Shown here: one piece after another, positions 21,662-33,602 of the stretch
Position numbering within the stretch: the stretch's first letter is position 1
Layout: each line of letters begins with the position of its first letter
Assembly (NCBI RefSeq): GCF_932294415.1
Contig: NC_065541.1
Span: forward strand, 54,166,290 to 54,230,289
Direction: 5' to 3'
Length of the DNA stretch: 64,000 bases
Source of the DNA: Quercus robur
Taxonomy: Eukaryota > Streptophyta > Magnoliopsida > Fagales > Fagaceae
Position numbers and translations under genes: made by a program
The notes under the pieces: generated by a model
Seen by the model: only the letters and a program-made list of their open reading frames with translations
Told to the model about the DNA's origin: nothing
The model's database searches: none

Positions 21662-22627
21662 AAGTAACAAAATGCAAAAGAAAAAATTACAAAAGGTAGA
21701 AAAAGGAAAGAAGAGACAAATAAGAAAAGGCAAAAAAAAAAGAAAGAAGAAAAAAAAAACACTCACTCTCTCCATCTTGATTCTAAAAAACCACTCTTTT
21801 TAGTTGGCTTACTTATCAATTGGTATTGGCAATAGACTTGGTGTGTTCACAGATCTTCATTTTAGGTTCGTTTTTTGTTCTCTTCTTTTGCCTCTTTCGT
21901 TTTCTTCATGATTTGCTACTAGATTTTTTTTTTTTTTTTTTTTTTTTTGGAAAAGGAGTTTGCTACTGGGTTTTTTGTTTGCTGCTAGTGCTAGGTTTTT
22001 TGAAGATGGTTCTCTTTACTCTTTTTTGTTTGTTCTCTTAATTGTTGATTCTTAAGATTTCTCTAGAAGGCTATGGTATGGTCCGAAGACCCACTTAAAG
22101 AGTTAAAATATTGATTCTAGACTTCTAGTCTTACACCTTTTTTTTTTTTTTTAAAGAAATCAGATTTAGTGGTATGGAAGTTAAAGTATTGATCCAGTGA
22201 AAGTGATCTAGTCCTACACGTTTTCTAAAGTATTGATCTCATCCAATGATCCTATCATCCTAGTCCTACACGTTTTTTTTTTTTTTTTAAGAAATCAGAT
22301 TTAGTGGGATGGAGCCATGGAGGGATAGCGAGCTGGTCTTAGTTTTAGTGGATCAAGTGATTCAAGTTGAGTCCTACACATTTTGCTAGTGGGCTAGTCT
22401 TAGTGGATCCAATCAATTTAGAATAATTTACTTTGTATTAATAGTCATTTTAATTTTTTTGTGCAGGTTTAAAGTATAAAGTGATCATATTAAGTAAAGC
22501 TGCAATTGTGTTTTTGATAAACCATGTTCTATTGTTTTATACATTAAATTTATATTATTCTAGTTAAATTGTAATTTTTTTATTATAGATTGTGTTTTAT
22601 TTATTTATAAATATTTTTTAATTACAA

Positions 22628-23092
22628 ATGTCTACTAGAAAATATCCATCTAGATATGCAAAACTAAAAATAAAAAAAATAAAAAATAAAAAAAGACAAA
22701 GAGAAGAACTAATTGAATCTCAAAAAGGTACTATGGACAAATTTATTACTAGTAAAAAACAAAATCTTGCAAAAGTTTTAAAAGAAGTTTTGCAAATAAA
22801 TGAAACCTCTCCAATTAATGTACTAAATTATATAAAGAGGCTAGAATCATTTCCAAATGCATGTATTGCTTTCAAAATATTACTAACTATACATGTTACA
22901 GTTGCTTTCGCAGAAAGAAGTTTTTCAAAATTAAAATTAATAAAATCCTATTTAAGATCAACTATGTCGCAAAAAAGATTAAATGGATTAACCATATTAT
23001 CAATTGAAAAGGAAATGTTAGTAGAACTTGAATGCAAAAATTTAATTAGTAATTTTGCCTCTCAAAAAACAAGAAAAATAAATTTTAATTGA
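22628..23092 (+). CDS. hAT transposase remnant: N-terminus joined to dimerisation domain
   Basis: A 154-residue open frame. Residues 1-47 (MSTRKYPSRY... to ...KFITSKKQ) match the start of plant zinc-finger-MYM-type hAT proteins. Residues from about 72 on (CIAFKILLTIHVTVAFAERSFSKLKLIKSYLRSTM...) match the C-terminal hAT dimerisation domain, including the 'AERSFSKLKLIK' signature. The TTF zinc finger and the catalytic core between them are missing, yet the frame is open across the joint. The product could not catalyse transposition. Whether it is expressed is unknown. Confidence 0.75.
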   Translation: MSTRKYPSRYAKLKIKKIKNKKRQREELIESQKGTMDKFITSKKQNLAKVLKEVLQINETSPINVLNYIKRLESFPNACIAFKILLTIHVTVAFAERSFSKLKLIKSYLRSTMSQKRLNGLTILSIEKEMLVELECKNLISNFASQKTRKINFN

Positions 23093-23187
23093 AACAAATA
23101 TATGAATTTATAATTAAATATAATAAAAGGCTCCGTATAAAGCTTTTGCCTAGGGCCTCAAATTCGTTGAGCAGGTCCTCTTCAGAG

Positions 23188-24131
23188 TGAAAAGTTAAAT
23201 ACATTGATTTTAGACATGGTTGACATGAGTTCGATTAAATTTGATGAATAATTCATTAAAGGAAGCTTTAAGGTATGGAATCACAATGGCTCTTGTTCAT
23301 GTCGCATGTGTGTATGCTGATGGTAGCTTTAACGTTACTTTTTCAGCCTTTTCAAGACCATTTTTCCCCACTCGATCTGTAAAATTTCAGATTTTGTATA
23401 GGATTAGTGTATGGATATTTCTTTGCAATGCTGTCTACCGTGTAATTCCTGCTCAGGTCAGGGTTATGATTAAAAATGTGTTACAGGTATAAAGCCTAGT
23501 TTTAGAATAACAAATAACAGAGTTTGTTTTGGAAGCCCGGGACTTTTAGATTGAAAGTTATCATCCATAGCTTTAATATTGAATTATGTTTCGATATAAA
23601 TGGACTTCTCTAAGTTACTGTGAGAATTTTTTTTTACAGAAATCTTTCTAGTACAGATTTGAGTTTGTCACCTTAATAGAATTTTGGTAAATTATGGAGT
23701 AACTACTTTTGAGCTGAATTTTCAGTGCTAAATGGTTTAAATGTAAGAGTCCTCTCTATGAAAATTATAACCTATTTGGATAGCCCTAAATGGATCAAAC
23801 GAATTCTACAAAAGGGCTGACCTCTACTCAATTCAATTGACCTGGGATCAGCCTGAAAGATGTAGGAACCTGATAGATTTTTAAAATGTTAATTTGGAGC
23901 AAATCAAATCATAGACATTATCGCACACCAATCAATAGCGATTGACAGATGGTCCATTAGCGTTGTCCCCATTCATCTCACCTCACTAAGTCAATTAGTT
24001 TTATTTCTATTCTTCATTAATATTTTTGACAGAAGATTGTAGTGACAATTTATCTTATTAGTAAAATTTTCTTATTTATATCTTTTGCAGAAGCTTTCCT
24101 GTGGTGACTCTAGTCTTTGATCTAAAGAAAG
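23188..24131. other. Upstream region or 5' intron of the F-box locus
   Basis: No gene is recognised. The last 130 bases before the ATG are related to DNA before the second F-box remnant (27700-27840). A polypyrimidine-AG string 'atcttttgcag' at 24080-24090 could be a splice acceptor ahead of the coding exon. Confidence 0.4.
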
Positions 24132-25469
24132 ATGGAAGCCATCTTTTCAAATGATGATCTTGCAATGGAAATATTATCCCGATTTTCAGCTTTGCAACTT
24201 TCGCGTTTCAAGTGTCTCCAAGAGGTGGAAGAACCTTATATCTGATCCATCCTTCTTACGTGTTCACCACCAAAGGTCCCAACTCAGGGGCATCACAACC
24301 CTCCTCATTCAGCAGCGAGATGATATTACTGGTGATCGATTTAGGACGTCGTTTTTTAGTACCTGTGGACGTCCTTTTTTTGAAGACGACCGTCGTGTTT
24401 CAATTATGATACAAAATAGTTTTCCTGCAAATAGAGTTGTCATAATGGGTTCCAGTAATGGACTCGTTTGTTATAGAAGTCGTCAAACTTTGGAACAACC
24501 AATGCTAGTGATCTTCATTTGCAACCCAATTACAAGGGAATGGATTTCCCTTAGACCCACTAATTGTCATGTTGGTCGCATCTTTGCATTTGCTTTCTAC
24601 CCATTTGGCTTTTCATCAAACAAGGCCTCTTGTTTTAAAGTGGTGAGCATTCAGCGTCAAAAATATGACCAGAATTCTTATTCCTTCGTTATTTACTCCT
24701 CAGAAACTGGAAAATGGAAAACCTCCATGGAAATCTGCCACTGCAAGGACGATTTTACGAGAACAAATATATTCGTATCAAAGGAAGGTTTTATTGGTTG
24801 ACCGAGAAACAGAGAATAATCACTTTTGATCTGGAAGAAGAGCTGTCTGGAGTGATCATAGCACCAGGTCCGATGTTGAGAGATGGCGTTCGAACTAGCG
24901 CTTGCTTTGGGGATTCAGATGGGTATCTTCATTACGCGTGTGTTGATGATGAGTCTGATCTTAGAGTATGGATGTTAAAAGATCGTCACAAACTTGATTG
25001 GGTCCTTAAGCACAAGTTGAATTTAGATCAGTTTCGTCTTGTGTGCATTCTTGAGGATGATATTTTTGCACCTGGTTATTTAGCACTAGGAAATTTGACT
25101 TTCTATGATGAGGTTATTTATATGATGAGATAGGGCAGGTTGGAGTCATATAATTTTAGGAACGGAGTCCTAAAACGTCATTATATGTTAAATGCCCATT
25201 TTATGGACCATTACAATTATGTACCTGCGACTGTGCTCCCATACTCGGCTAACTTGGCAGCAAATGGTGTTCTAAAGGTGAAACAGAACTCCATTGATGA
25301 TTTGATTTCAGTCCCAGCAACTGTGCTCCCATGTTCAGCTACCTCAGCAATGAGTGGCCTTCTCGGGCTAATAAAACGTTCCAGTGGTTTTGTTGCTTCA
25401 AATTCTAGTTCTTATCAAGGAAGGCGAAAAAGAAAAAGAATCAAACCCGTAAGGTCACCACATTTCTAA
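24132..25469 (+). pseudogene. F-box/F-box-associated protein pseudogene
   Basis: The ATG at 24132 opens an F-box: 'NDDLAMEILSRFSALQLSRFKC', continuing in another frame as 'VSKRWKNLISDPSFLRVHH'. Two bases are missing in a TGTG-type repeat at about 24207-24213. The F-box-associated beta-propeller-like region follows ('SSNGLVCYRS', 'ICNPITREWISLRP', 'YSSETGKWKTS'). A second shift, one lost G near 24783, moves on to 'GRFYWLTEKQRIITFDLEEE'. An in-frame TAG at 25131-25133 cuts off a C-terminal tail (25134-25469) with two copies of a 'VPATVLP' unit and a basic end. An intact ancestor would have been an SCF ubiquitin-ligase substrate adaptor. Three lesions make it non-functional unless spliced around. 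Confidence 0.85.
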
Positions 25470-25684
25470 ACAGGTGCCCATTGAATTGGAATTGTCTGTA
25501 TTTCTTTTGCTTGAATTGGCAGCATCAGCCCACCAACTTAATGAAGCCTTAGGTTTTTTGGCGTGTACAAATATATTTGACTTCCTTAATCCTTACCATC
25601 TTAACTATTTAGGCATATTTGTATTTGTTGCATCAAGTGCTAAAGTTATCAACGATTGTTTTTTTCATTTTGGTATCTCATTTT

Positions 25685-26795
25685 TAGGAATGGCAACGGG
25701 TCGGGTTTTTTCATATCCGGACCCGATCCGCAAGTCAAGACCCACAGCCAGAACCCAGCCCGTTTATTAAATGGGTTTTTTTCCCGGGGCCAGACCCACC
25801 CCGTCAGGCCCCCCGAGCCCCATAGCCCAACCAGATTTGGGCCCAATCTGCGGCCCAAATCATGGCCCAACCGAAAAATAAAATAAAATAAAATAAAATT
25901 GAAATGCAAAGAGACTCACAAAACCCCTCTCAGATACTTTGGCTTGAGACTGTAACAAGAACAACGAAATCCAAATTTCAAAACTGTGAACCTCACATAC
26001 AAAGCAAATCCATTTACTGAAGCTCTGAAGTAAACAAAATGGGAGAACCTTGAGCTTCTTTCACTGAGCTCTCCAGCTCCTAAGCTAAACCAGCTAATCC
26101 AAAAAGGAACAAACTTGAACAAAAACACAAATCACACCCACCATTCAAAACAACCACAAAAACACAAATCCACTACAACCACATTCAACTCTTCTTTTAT
26201 CATTTATATATATACACAAAAATGTTTGATTTAGCTACAGAACAGAACAGACTGAGTACATCAATATCAAAAAAGAAAATTTTGAAGAAAAGTAGAGAAC
26301 AGAACAAACAGAGGCCGACAACGAGAGCTTGGGACGACGACGAGAGGGACTGGCGGTGAGAGCTACGGCAACTATGAGAGGTTGGACAGTTGGGCCGGCG
26401 GTGAGATTGAGAGTAAGTAAGTGAGCTTGTGAGTGAGTGAGCTTGGGACGGGGGAGAGAGGGACCGACGGTGAGCTACAGCGACGGCGAGGTGAATGAGT
26501 GAGTGAGAGTGGCGAGACTAAGCCGAAGAGATTGTGAGTTTGAGGCGGCGTGAGTTCTGAGTTGCTGCTGAAGAAATGAGGGATTAGGGTTAGATTATAG
26601 GTATATATATAGGGTATTTTTGTAATTTCAGGGTACCGAGTTTTTATCCGAGCCGGGTTTCGGGTCGGGTCTCAGATTTTTTTGATAAAACCCGGACTCG
26701 ACCCTATTCCTAATCGGATTGGGTAAATTAAACCCGGCCCATTAGGGTCGGGCCGGACCGGGTACCCACAGGTCGGGAAAAAATTGCCATCCCTA
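25685..26795. mobile_element. hAT element, 1.1 kb, TSD CTCATTTT
   Basis: Begins TAGGAATGGCAA and ends TTGCCATCCCTA, so the 12-base tips are inverted copies with one mismatch. It is flanked by CTCATTTT at 25677-25684 and 26796-26803. Both subterminal zones are rich in cggg/ccgg words ('gggtcggg', 'cccggacc'). No transposase is seen. It inserted just behind the F-box pseudogene. Confidence 0.9.
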
Positions 26796-26803
26796 CTCAT
26801 TTT

Positions 26804-27840
26804 TTACCAAGTGTGCGTTTAGGTCTTTCATACAGTTGTCTTGTGTTGAATATAAATTGATGAAAACCTAGATATAAATTGATGAAAACCTAAAAGGATG
26901 CTTGGTTTGGGGATAATGGCATTTGTTGATATTGTATATGGATATCTTGACCTTAGATTAAACACTTGTTTGGGTGTTATTTGGCTGTCATATAATCTAA
27001 CCAGTTATCCACTGTTTATGCCTAGTTGTGCAAAATTCTAGTACTTGCCTGTTAACTCATTAAATTTAACGGTTTGTTAAGGATAGTGTATGTTTTTTAT
27101 AAAATGAGAGCACCAAATCTTGTGTTGAATTGACATTGATTGAATCTTTGTTATTAATTTATAAAATTAGTTTGTAAAATGCATAATTGATAGGATGATA
27201 TAGAAACTTGGTGGATTGAATATCTCTTTGTGGGTCAAACAAATTTTTTAGAGTGCTGACTTATAGGCAATTGACCTGGGAGTAACCTAACCCTGAAGAT
27301 ATAGAAACTTGGTGGATTTTATTTTAGACTATAGTTATCATATATGTTATTATAGACTGAAAAAAGTTTGGCTTCAAACAAATTTAGAGCTATTTTACTT
27401 CAACTTATTATGCAACAGTTGAAGAGACTATTTATGTGTAGTTTTAATTGCATGAGATTTTTAATGAGTGTTATGACTTGTTTAAATAATACACATAAAT
27501 AGTCTTATAATTTCTCGGAAAATGGGTTTGTAAAAAATGGGTTGGGATTGTGTCCAGTGCAATAATGCACTAGACACAAGCCGTGTCCATAAAAAATAGC
27601 ATCAATAAAGTTTGGAGTCAAAGTTTATCCTTATAAATTAGTTAATACTTAGTTACAATTGGTCATCCCCCACACGTCTTATTTATGTTCTTTGTTAGAG
27701 AAGACTAATGACAATTCTTTTATTTATTTATATATATTTTTATAAGTATTATGAGGACAATTTATGTTGTTTGTAAAATTTTATTATTTACATAATTTGC
27801 AAAAGCTTGCTGGTAGTTAATCGGGTCTTGGAGGCAAAGA
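26804..27840. other. Spacer between the two F-box copies
   Basis: AT-rich. Parts repeat locally ('gatataaattgatgaaaacctaa' twice at 26868-26893) and parts resemble DNA upstream of the first F-box copy (23700-24120), so it belongs to the duplicated unit. No gene seen. Confidence 0.45.
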
Positions 27841-27998
27841 CGGAGGCCATCTTTTAAAGTTATGATTATGCAATGGAAATTTTATGCCTGACGGCCAGTT
27901 TTGGACTGAAGGTTCAAGTGCATTTTAAGAGGTGGGATACCCATATATCTTCTTTACAGATTTGCCAGCAAAGGTTCAGACTCAGACACATATTAAGC
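27841..27998 (+). pseudogene. Second F-box copy, truncated and decayed
   Basis: 'ggaggccatcttttaaagttatgattatgc' parallels the start of the first F-box copy (24134 on), and 'atggaaattttatgcc' through 'ttaagaggtgggatacc' follows its F-box. It carries a stop in the eleventh base pair of the match and many changes. The copy ends where the Ty3/Gypsy fragment begins, at about 27998. Confidence 0.7.
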
Positions 27999-29616
27999 CT
28001 CTATGTTCAACCAGAACCCAGTGAGTATTGTAATCCCCTACTCGTATGGTAACGACAAGTGCAACGTCATGCGGGTGGTGGAGACGTCGAGCATCATCTT
28101 CCGAGAATCCGATAATGGGGTTGTCGATCTGCGCCATCTTTGGTATGGAGCCCATCAACTGGACGTTCAGGGCTATCCTTAGGTAAGTCTTGCGGGCTTT
28201 TTTGGACGACCCAGTAGCCGTTACGCCCCCTACAATCATCCTTATATCTCCTAGGGCCGGCCTAGGACACTCATTCTACCGTCGGGGAGCCTGCTCTTGA
28301 GGTGGATCTGCTCTCTCCTTACTGACGAACCTTTACAACTTTCCTTGCCTGATAAGAGCTTTAATTTGTTGCTTTAAGTCGTAGCAGTCAACTGTGTCAT
28401 GACCATGGTCACGGTGGAAGCGGTAGTACTTGTCTCTAGACCTCTTATTGGGATCTCCCTTCAGCTTGCTGGGAAACGTCAGCGCTCCTTCATCTTTGAT
28501 TTGCATCAAGACTTGGTCGATTAGGGCAGTTAGCGGGGTGAAACTCATGAATTTCCTCGTAGGGGGTTTGGAACGCCTGTCCTCTCGCCGTTCTCCAATC
28601 TTAGCCATCTTCCGCCCCCTATTCTGCCTTGGGTCTTCCTGCCTTTCCCTTTTCTTAGGCTTCTCTTCTCAGCCCAACAACGCATCTTCTGCGTTCATGT
28701 ACTTGGTTACCCTGTTTAGCACATCTGACATAGTTTTCGAGTTGTTCTTGTATAGGGAAAACAGGAACTTACCCTTTCATAGTTCGTTCGTGAAGGCAGC
28801 CATGAGTATCTTGTTGTTAGCTTCATAGATTGAGAGAGCCTCTTTGTTAAAGCGAGTGATGTAGGATCTCAGCGTCTTGTCTTCCCGCTACTTAATGTTC
28901 ATTAGGCATGCAGTGGATTTCTTATACCTATGCCCCTAGATGAAGTGTGAGGCGAACTGGGCGCTCAACTCCTTGAAGGTACTAATGGAGTTGGGTGTCA
29001 ATCTGCTGAACCAAATCCTTGCAAGTTCCTTCAGCGTGGTGGGAAAGGCTTTGCATATGATCTCGTCTAGCACCCCTTGAAGGTGCATCAAGGTCTTGAA
29101 AGACTCCAAGTGATCTAAAGGGTCCTTGGATCCATCGTAATTTTCCACCTATGGCATACAAAACTTCGATGGAAGGGGGAATGAAGTGACGGACGCTGTG
29201 AATGGTGAATCAATTCGATGGACCAAGTCATCGAGGTCACTAGACACCCGTCCTCTAAGGGCATTCATCATAAAGTCCATCCATTCCTTCATCATCTGCA
29301 TCTCAACGACTATGTGAGGTGGAACCGTATCGATGACGAATGGGCGACTCGTGTCCTATCATTCTAGCCTACTCGAGGCATTGCTACCCTTCAGCCCTTC
29401 TTGGTTCCTTCTCTCAACGCTAGTGCCTTCTTGGTCTTCCTCTTGGGTATTCATTGTTGCATTCCTCTGGCGCAGCTGTTCCTCTAGATCACAATTCTGC
29501 TTGGTGAGGCATTCCAGTGCTGCTGCGAGGATTTGGACTTGTCTCTCGAGGGGGGTCGTGCGTGGTTCGTCTTTTTGAGCGTTGTTGGTGGTTTCCATCG
29601 AGTGAGTGAGCACCAT
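27998..29616 (-). pseudogene. Gypsy gag and protease start, broken
   Basis: Pieces in order: a coiled-coil-like N-terminus (29616-29359; 'LERQVQILAAALECLTKQ'), a retrotransposon gag domain (29148-28936; 'FPTTLKELARIWFSRL'), a Cys/His block (28608-28333; 'DKYYRFHRDHGHDTVDCYDL') and a protease-proximal part (28239-27982; 'FSEDDARRLHHPHD'). All are typical of plant Ty3/Gypsy elements with long gag. Stops between the pieces show decay. Confidence 0.8.
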
Positions 29617-29681
29617 GAAACTCTTTGTCTGGGAGGCAATAGTATGGCTTACAAGTCGCAGTTCCCACAGACAACGCCAAC

Positions 29682-29746
29682 TGATAATACCAAAAATCGT
29701 CAGTAAGCCACACGATACTCACGTGCTCGAGATGATATCTGTGAGA

Positions 29747-29783
<37 letters not shown>

Positions 29784-30343
29784 AAGGAAAGTACCGGTGT
29801 GGTACCAGCCAAAGACCCTCCGAAGGTTAAGTCAGAAAACCTTTTACAACTCTAGAGTGCCAGAGCTGGGGGAATTATGCATACCTTGGTTTGTAAGGGT
29901 CTCGGAGTTTTTATAGTAGTATAGATTTGACATCCGTGCCTTGGTTAAGAAGATATTTCCTTGTAGGAGAGATCCTCTTTAATTTGCATATTTTGTGAAG
30001 TTCTTTCCTTATAGGACTCTCTTGATTAGGGTTGAGCATGGTGTGCAAGATATTTCCTTATATGCTTATGCGTGTAAGCCAAGTAAGGCCATGTCAGACT
30101 CATCAAGGGTTCTATTATTCCCTTCAGCTTCCTTCCGTCGGCTTCTTACCTTTGTCTACACATTCCAATCGTCACCTTTAGGTGTTAGACTCCCCAAAGG
30201 CAACGTTGTCAGCTTTAAGGTGAGGCTGTCGACCTTATCTTGCCATTGCTCGGGCTTATGGACATGTGGGCGAAGCTGACGAAGGGCCGTCACCTTCGCC
30301 TAATCTGGATGAGCTTATCAATTCTACAAAACTTCCCTTATCA
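29682..30343 (-). repeat. Gypsy 5' LTR (662 bp)
   Basis: Minus strand begins TGATAAGGGAAG (30343) and ends TATTATCA (29682), giving TG...CA ends. It is followed by the primer-binding zone. It contains a long A run on the plus strand (29750-29782). Confidence 0.75.
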
Positions 30344-31061
30344 GTGCCTATAGCATTGTTCTTAGGATTTAGGATATCTTATAAAACTTTCTATATTTAC
30401 TCATTCTATTAGAACCATGTTACACCATATTTTCTTCAAATTTTAAATAAAATAGTTCTATACTTCCTTTTTTTTTTTTAGAGGAATAGTTCTAAACTTC
30501 TATACTTCTATATACAAACTATCATAATTATTAAATTTTATATTTAGATAGGCTATATTAGTTGTGTTTGTCTAGTATCCGCTGTTTATAACTCCAGTCT
30601 ACAATTACAAAGGTTAGGCCCTTTTGTAGTTGTACTCTAGTTATATAATGTATTATAAACCCAATTTAAAACGCTAATATTATTATTTTTGTGTGTGTGT
30701 TCTAATAAGTATTACTGTTTACTAAAAAAAAAATAGGGATGTTTATCCCACATTAGTTGTGTGTGTCTAGTGTCTGCTCTTTAGAACCCAATTTACAATT
30801 ACAAAGGTTAGACCATTTTATAATTGTACTTTTGTTATTTAATGTATTATAAACCCAGTTTAAAATACTAGTACTACTATTTCGTGTGTGTTCTAAGTAT
30901 TACTATTTACTATAAAAAATTAAAAAAAAAAAAAAAAAAACTAATGGCTAGTATTTTTATACTCAAATAGCCCGATATAATTATGTAATTAGCTTAACCA
31001 TCCTTTTTTATGCATAAATTACATTCAACATGTATATTAAATGCATGTCTATTATTAGCTA
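30344..31061. repeat. Intergenic DNA with a ~195-bp tandem duplication
   Basis: The unit starting 'ttagttgtgt' at 30558 and ending with 'attactgtttacta' near 30725 recurs from 30753 to about 30912. Shared strings include 'acaattacaaaggttag', 'taatgtattataaaccca' and 'tgtgtgttcta'. Otherwise AT-rich with no gene. Confidence 0.7.
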
Positions 31062-31591
31062 CTAGTATGTAATCCGTGCTTACGCACGGAAATGATGAAT
31101 TATAATGATGTTATTAATATTAGCTTGAGTTGTAAAATATATAGAATATTAGTTCGACCAGGGCATTTGGAGGTACTAAAATAGTTTTTTCTGGCAATTT
31201 TCATAATATTAGCTAAACAAGTTTCTCATTACACTGCTATTATGTATATAATTTTGAAAATCACTATTGGATACTACATATACAATATCAATTCACAATC
31301 ACTGTTCGTGAAATTCTACTAAATACAACACAAAAATAAAAGAATAAATTGATCCAATAATATCTCCTAAATTGAATGGGAATAGGTACATGGGATTGTT
31401 CAGCCCAATTACAATTTGTTACGCTCAATATCTTGGCATACAAAATATTTAAATAGAAACAATATAAAAAATATGCTCATTAGTTCAGAGAAAAAATAAC
31501 AATAAAAATCTAAATAATTTAATTTGTATGGAAAGCTAACAAAAGCAAAATTCAATTTTGAATTTAATTAAAATTTCTCTAAGTATTGGAG

Positions 31592-31637
<46 letters not shown>
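31062..31637 (-). mobile_element. Helitron 3' end, minus orientation (5' limit unknown)
   Basis: On the minus strand the DNA reads hairpin ccgtgc-gtaa-gcacgg (31089-31074), a short spacer, then CTAG (31065-31062) followed by T. This is a canonical Helitron 3' terminus, of the same type as the one at 9955-9979. The body extends rightward. The 5' end could not be placed and may lie before or beyond the microsatellite at about 31592-31638. Confidence 0.6.

Positions 31638-31638
<1 letters not shown>
31592..31638. repeat. Microsatellite (TA)n-(TATG)n
   Basis: A run of TA dinucleotides followed by TATG tetranucleotides, directly before the target duplication of the hAT MITE. Confidence 0.95.
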
Positions 31639-31645
31639 TATTACC

Positions 31646-32370
31646 TAGGGGTGTCCAAGGGTCGGGTCGGTTCGGGTTTGGGCTTAACCCAGAACCGACT
31701 CGATTCTGTTGAGTGGTTAGACAGCAAACCCACCATTGACCGTGAACAATCACAAGTCGAGTCGGATCAGGCTTGGGTGGATGGCGATTAGATCCGAATC
31801 CAACTTAAAGACAAAGATCAAAGACCAAACTTGGAACAAATTCCACAAATCTAAAAGAAAAAATCTACAAACCCAAATACCAATAGCCCACAAATCCGAA
31901 GAACACAAACAAAGATACACAGAAATGATAGCAGATCTGAACATGCAAGGGACTAAAATGAAGAAATAAAGAGACAAAATGATTGAAAATCAAACCTAAG
32001 AGAGATAACTTTAGTGGTGATGGTGCAATGGAGAAGAATCGCAGATCGATGGAGGTTCGAAGATCTAAAGTTCTAAATTGGAGGTCATGGGCTTGCTGGC
32101 TGTTAAGAGATAGAGAAAGTGAGAGAGACCGAGTGAATTCAGAGAACTAAGGGTGAGGGTTTGAAGTTTGAATGGGTGAACTGAGATTGTAAAGTCCTAG
32201 ATTATATATCACGGTCGGGTCAAGTGAATTAGGTTTTGGAAGGGAAGACACGCCGGAATCAGTTTGGGGTGGCAGGAATCCACCGTCATCCACCAAGTAG
32301 TTGGGCCAAATGGCAGATGGTTCAGGTCCGATCGGGTGGGTGGTGTTTACAGTTTTGTTGGACACCCCTA
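31646..32370. mobile_element. hAT MITE, 725 bp, TSD ATATTACC
   Basis: Tips TAGGGGTGTCCAA and TTGGACACCCCTA are perfect inverted copies. The element is flanked by ATATTACC at 31638-31645 and 32371-32378. It is rich in 'gggtcggg' words like the element at 25685. No transposase coding. Confidence 0.93.
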
Positions 32371-32426
32371 ATATTACCTAGTTAGTAATGGACTATATAT
32401 AGTCATGATATATATATATATATGAG

Positions 32427-33346
32427 ATGGGTTCAAGTTATACTTTTTTTAAACCATTGGATTTAAGTAGATCCAACAATCAAAAAAAGGCACTCATTAA
32501 TGCTAATATTCTTATTAGGATCTCATTTATTATTTCTTATTTATGACATTTCATACTTATCTTTAAACCCGAAAATAGGTATACGTTTCTCACTCCTCTC
32601 TCTTTCTCCTCCATCACTCTTCCACCTCCACTGCCATAGGGAAATAATTCAAGAAAAATTGTAATTAGACTTTAACTTTTGTTATGAACACCATGAGTAT
32701 ATATATAACCTTTAAAAGAGCTAAATGGAAACAAAGAAGTTCATGTAGCAGATCCAACCAAATGAGATTAAGGCGTAGTTGAGTTTGAGTTTCTTTTGTG
32801 ATGAGATTGTTTAAGTACATAAGAAGTATATGGCTAAACATAACATTTAATTACTCTTCAAATGAGGCACATAATTTTGTATGCTGCTACAATGGTCAAG
32901 AAAAACTGATGCAAATTTGAGATCACCATTGAATTTCAAGAAGTCATAAGATTGAAAACGTTTCTACCTATCTCCAGTTGCTAAACATGCCATGATTGTG
33001 TCATACTAGTAGTGAATTGGCAAGTCACAAAGGAAAGTGGGATTTTGTTCATTCATAATGCCATATGCAGGGACAACATTTCCCTGCAAAATGAAGTGTA
33101 AGCCAAAAATCCAAAAATCCATTGTCTGCAACCGTAAGGGCAATGGAGAAAGAGAGAGCATAGAGAACATCAGTTTTTGATTTTAGAGATAAGTATGGAA
33201 TGACATAAATACGAAATAATAAATGAGATCCTAATAAGAATATCAGTATTAATGAGTGTCTTTTTTTACCGTTGGATCTACTTAAATCCAATGGTTTAGA
33301 AAATGTGTAACTCTTTAGAGTTACACTAGGTGTAACTTGAATCCAT
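32427..33346. mobile_element. Long-TIR element, 0.9 kb (MULE-type likely)
   Basis: The left arm (32427-32560) and right arm (33193-33346) are inverted copies over about 130 bases ('aaaccattggatttaagtagatccaac', 'cactcattaat', 'attcttattaggatctcatttattatttc'). The right arm has about 30 extra bases with its own small palindrome ('gtaactctttagagttac'). It sits between TA tracts, so the target duplication cannot be read. The inside has no gene. Confidence 0.8.
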
Positions 33347-33602
33347 ATATATATATATATATATATATCAAAAGGGGGGAAGTTACAGGTTACAGAGGGA
33401 GAGTGCCGTTCTGGGCAGTCTCGGAGCGGAAGCTTAAATAAAAGGTTACAAATGTGAAGGCCATCATTATGGCGTTACAAGTGCAAACTAAAGAAAATGG
33501 GGGGGAGAGGGCCATCTGTTTACAATAGTAAAGAGAGGGAGGTTTTTGAGTTCTGAAAGAGAAGTCTACAATGAAGCCTGCTGAAGACTGAGCCTAAGGG
33601 TT

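Larger units (their letters stand above)
21144..23179 (+). mobile_element. hAT element (ZMYM1-like family), internally deleted
   Basis: It is flanked by CTTCAGAG on both sides (21136-21143 and 23180-23187), the 8-bp duplication expected of hAT. The left end (TTAGTGCCGG, then 'ccgcctaaggcccc') and the right end ('gcctagggcctc' ... 'gcaggtcct') look like the degenerate ends of a common plant hAT family. It encodes a 154-aa remnant of the transposase and hosts a nested SINE at 21497-21661. Confidence 0.75.
27998..30343 (-). mobile_element. Ty3/Gypsy (Tat/Ogre-like gag) 5' fragment with LTR
   Basis: On the minus strand: 5' LTR (30343-29682), a primer-binding zone right after it ('gttggcgttgtctgtgggaac', ending near 29661), then gag in pieces (29616-28333) and the start of a protease region (28239-27998), where it stops. 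The rest of pol and the 3' LTR are missing. The frame is broken in several places. Confidence 0.8.
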
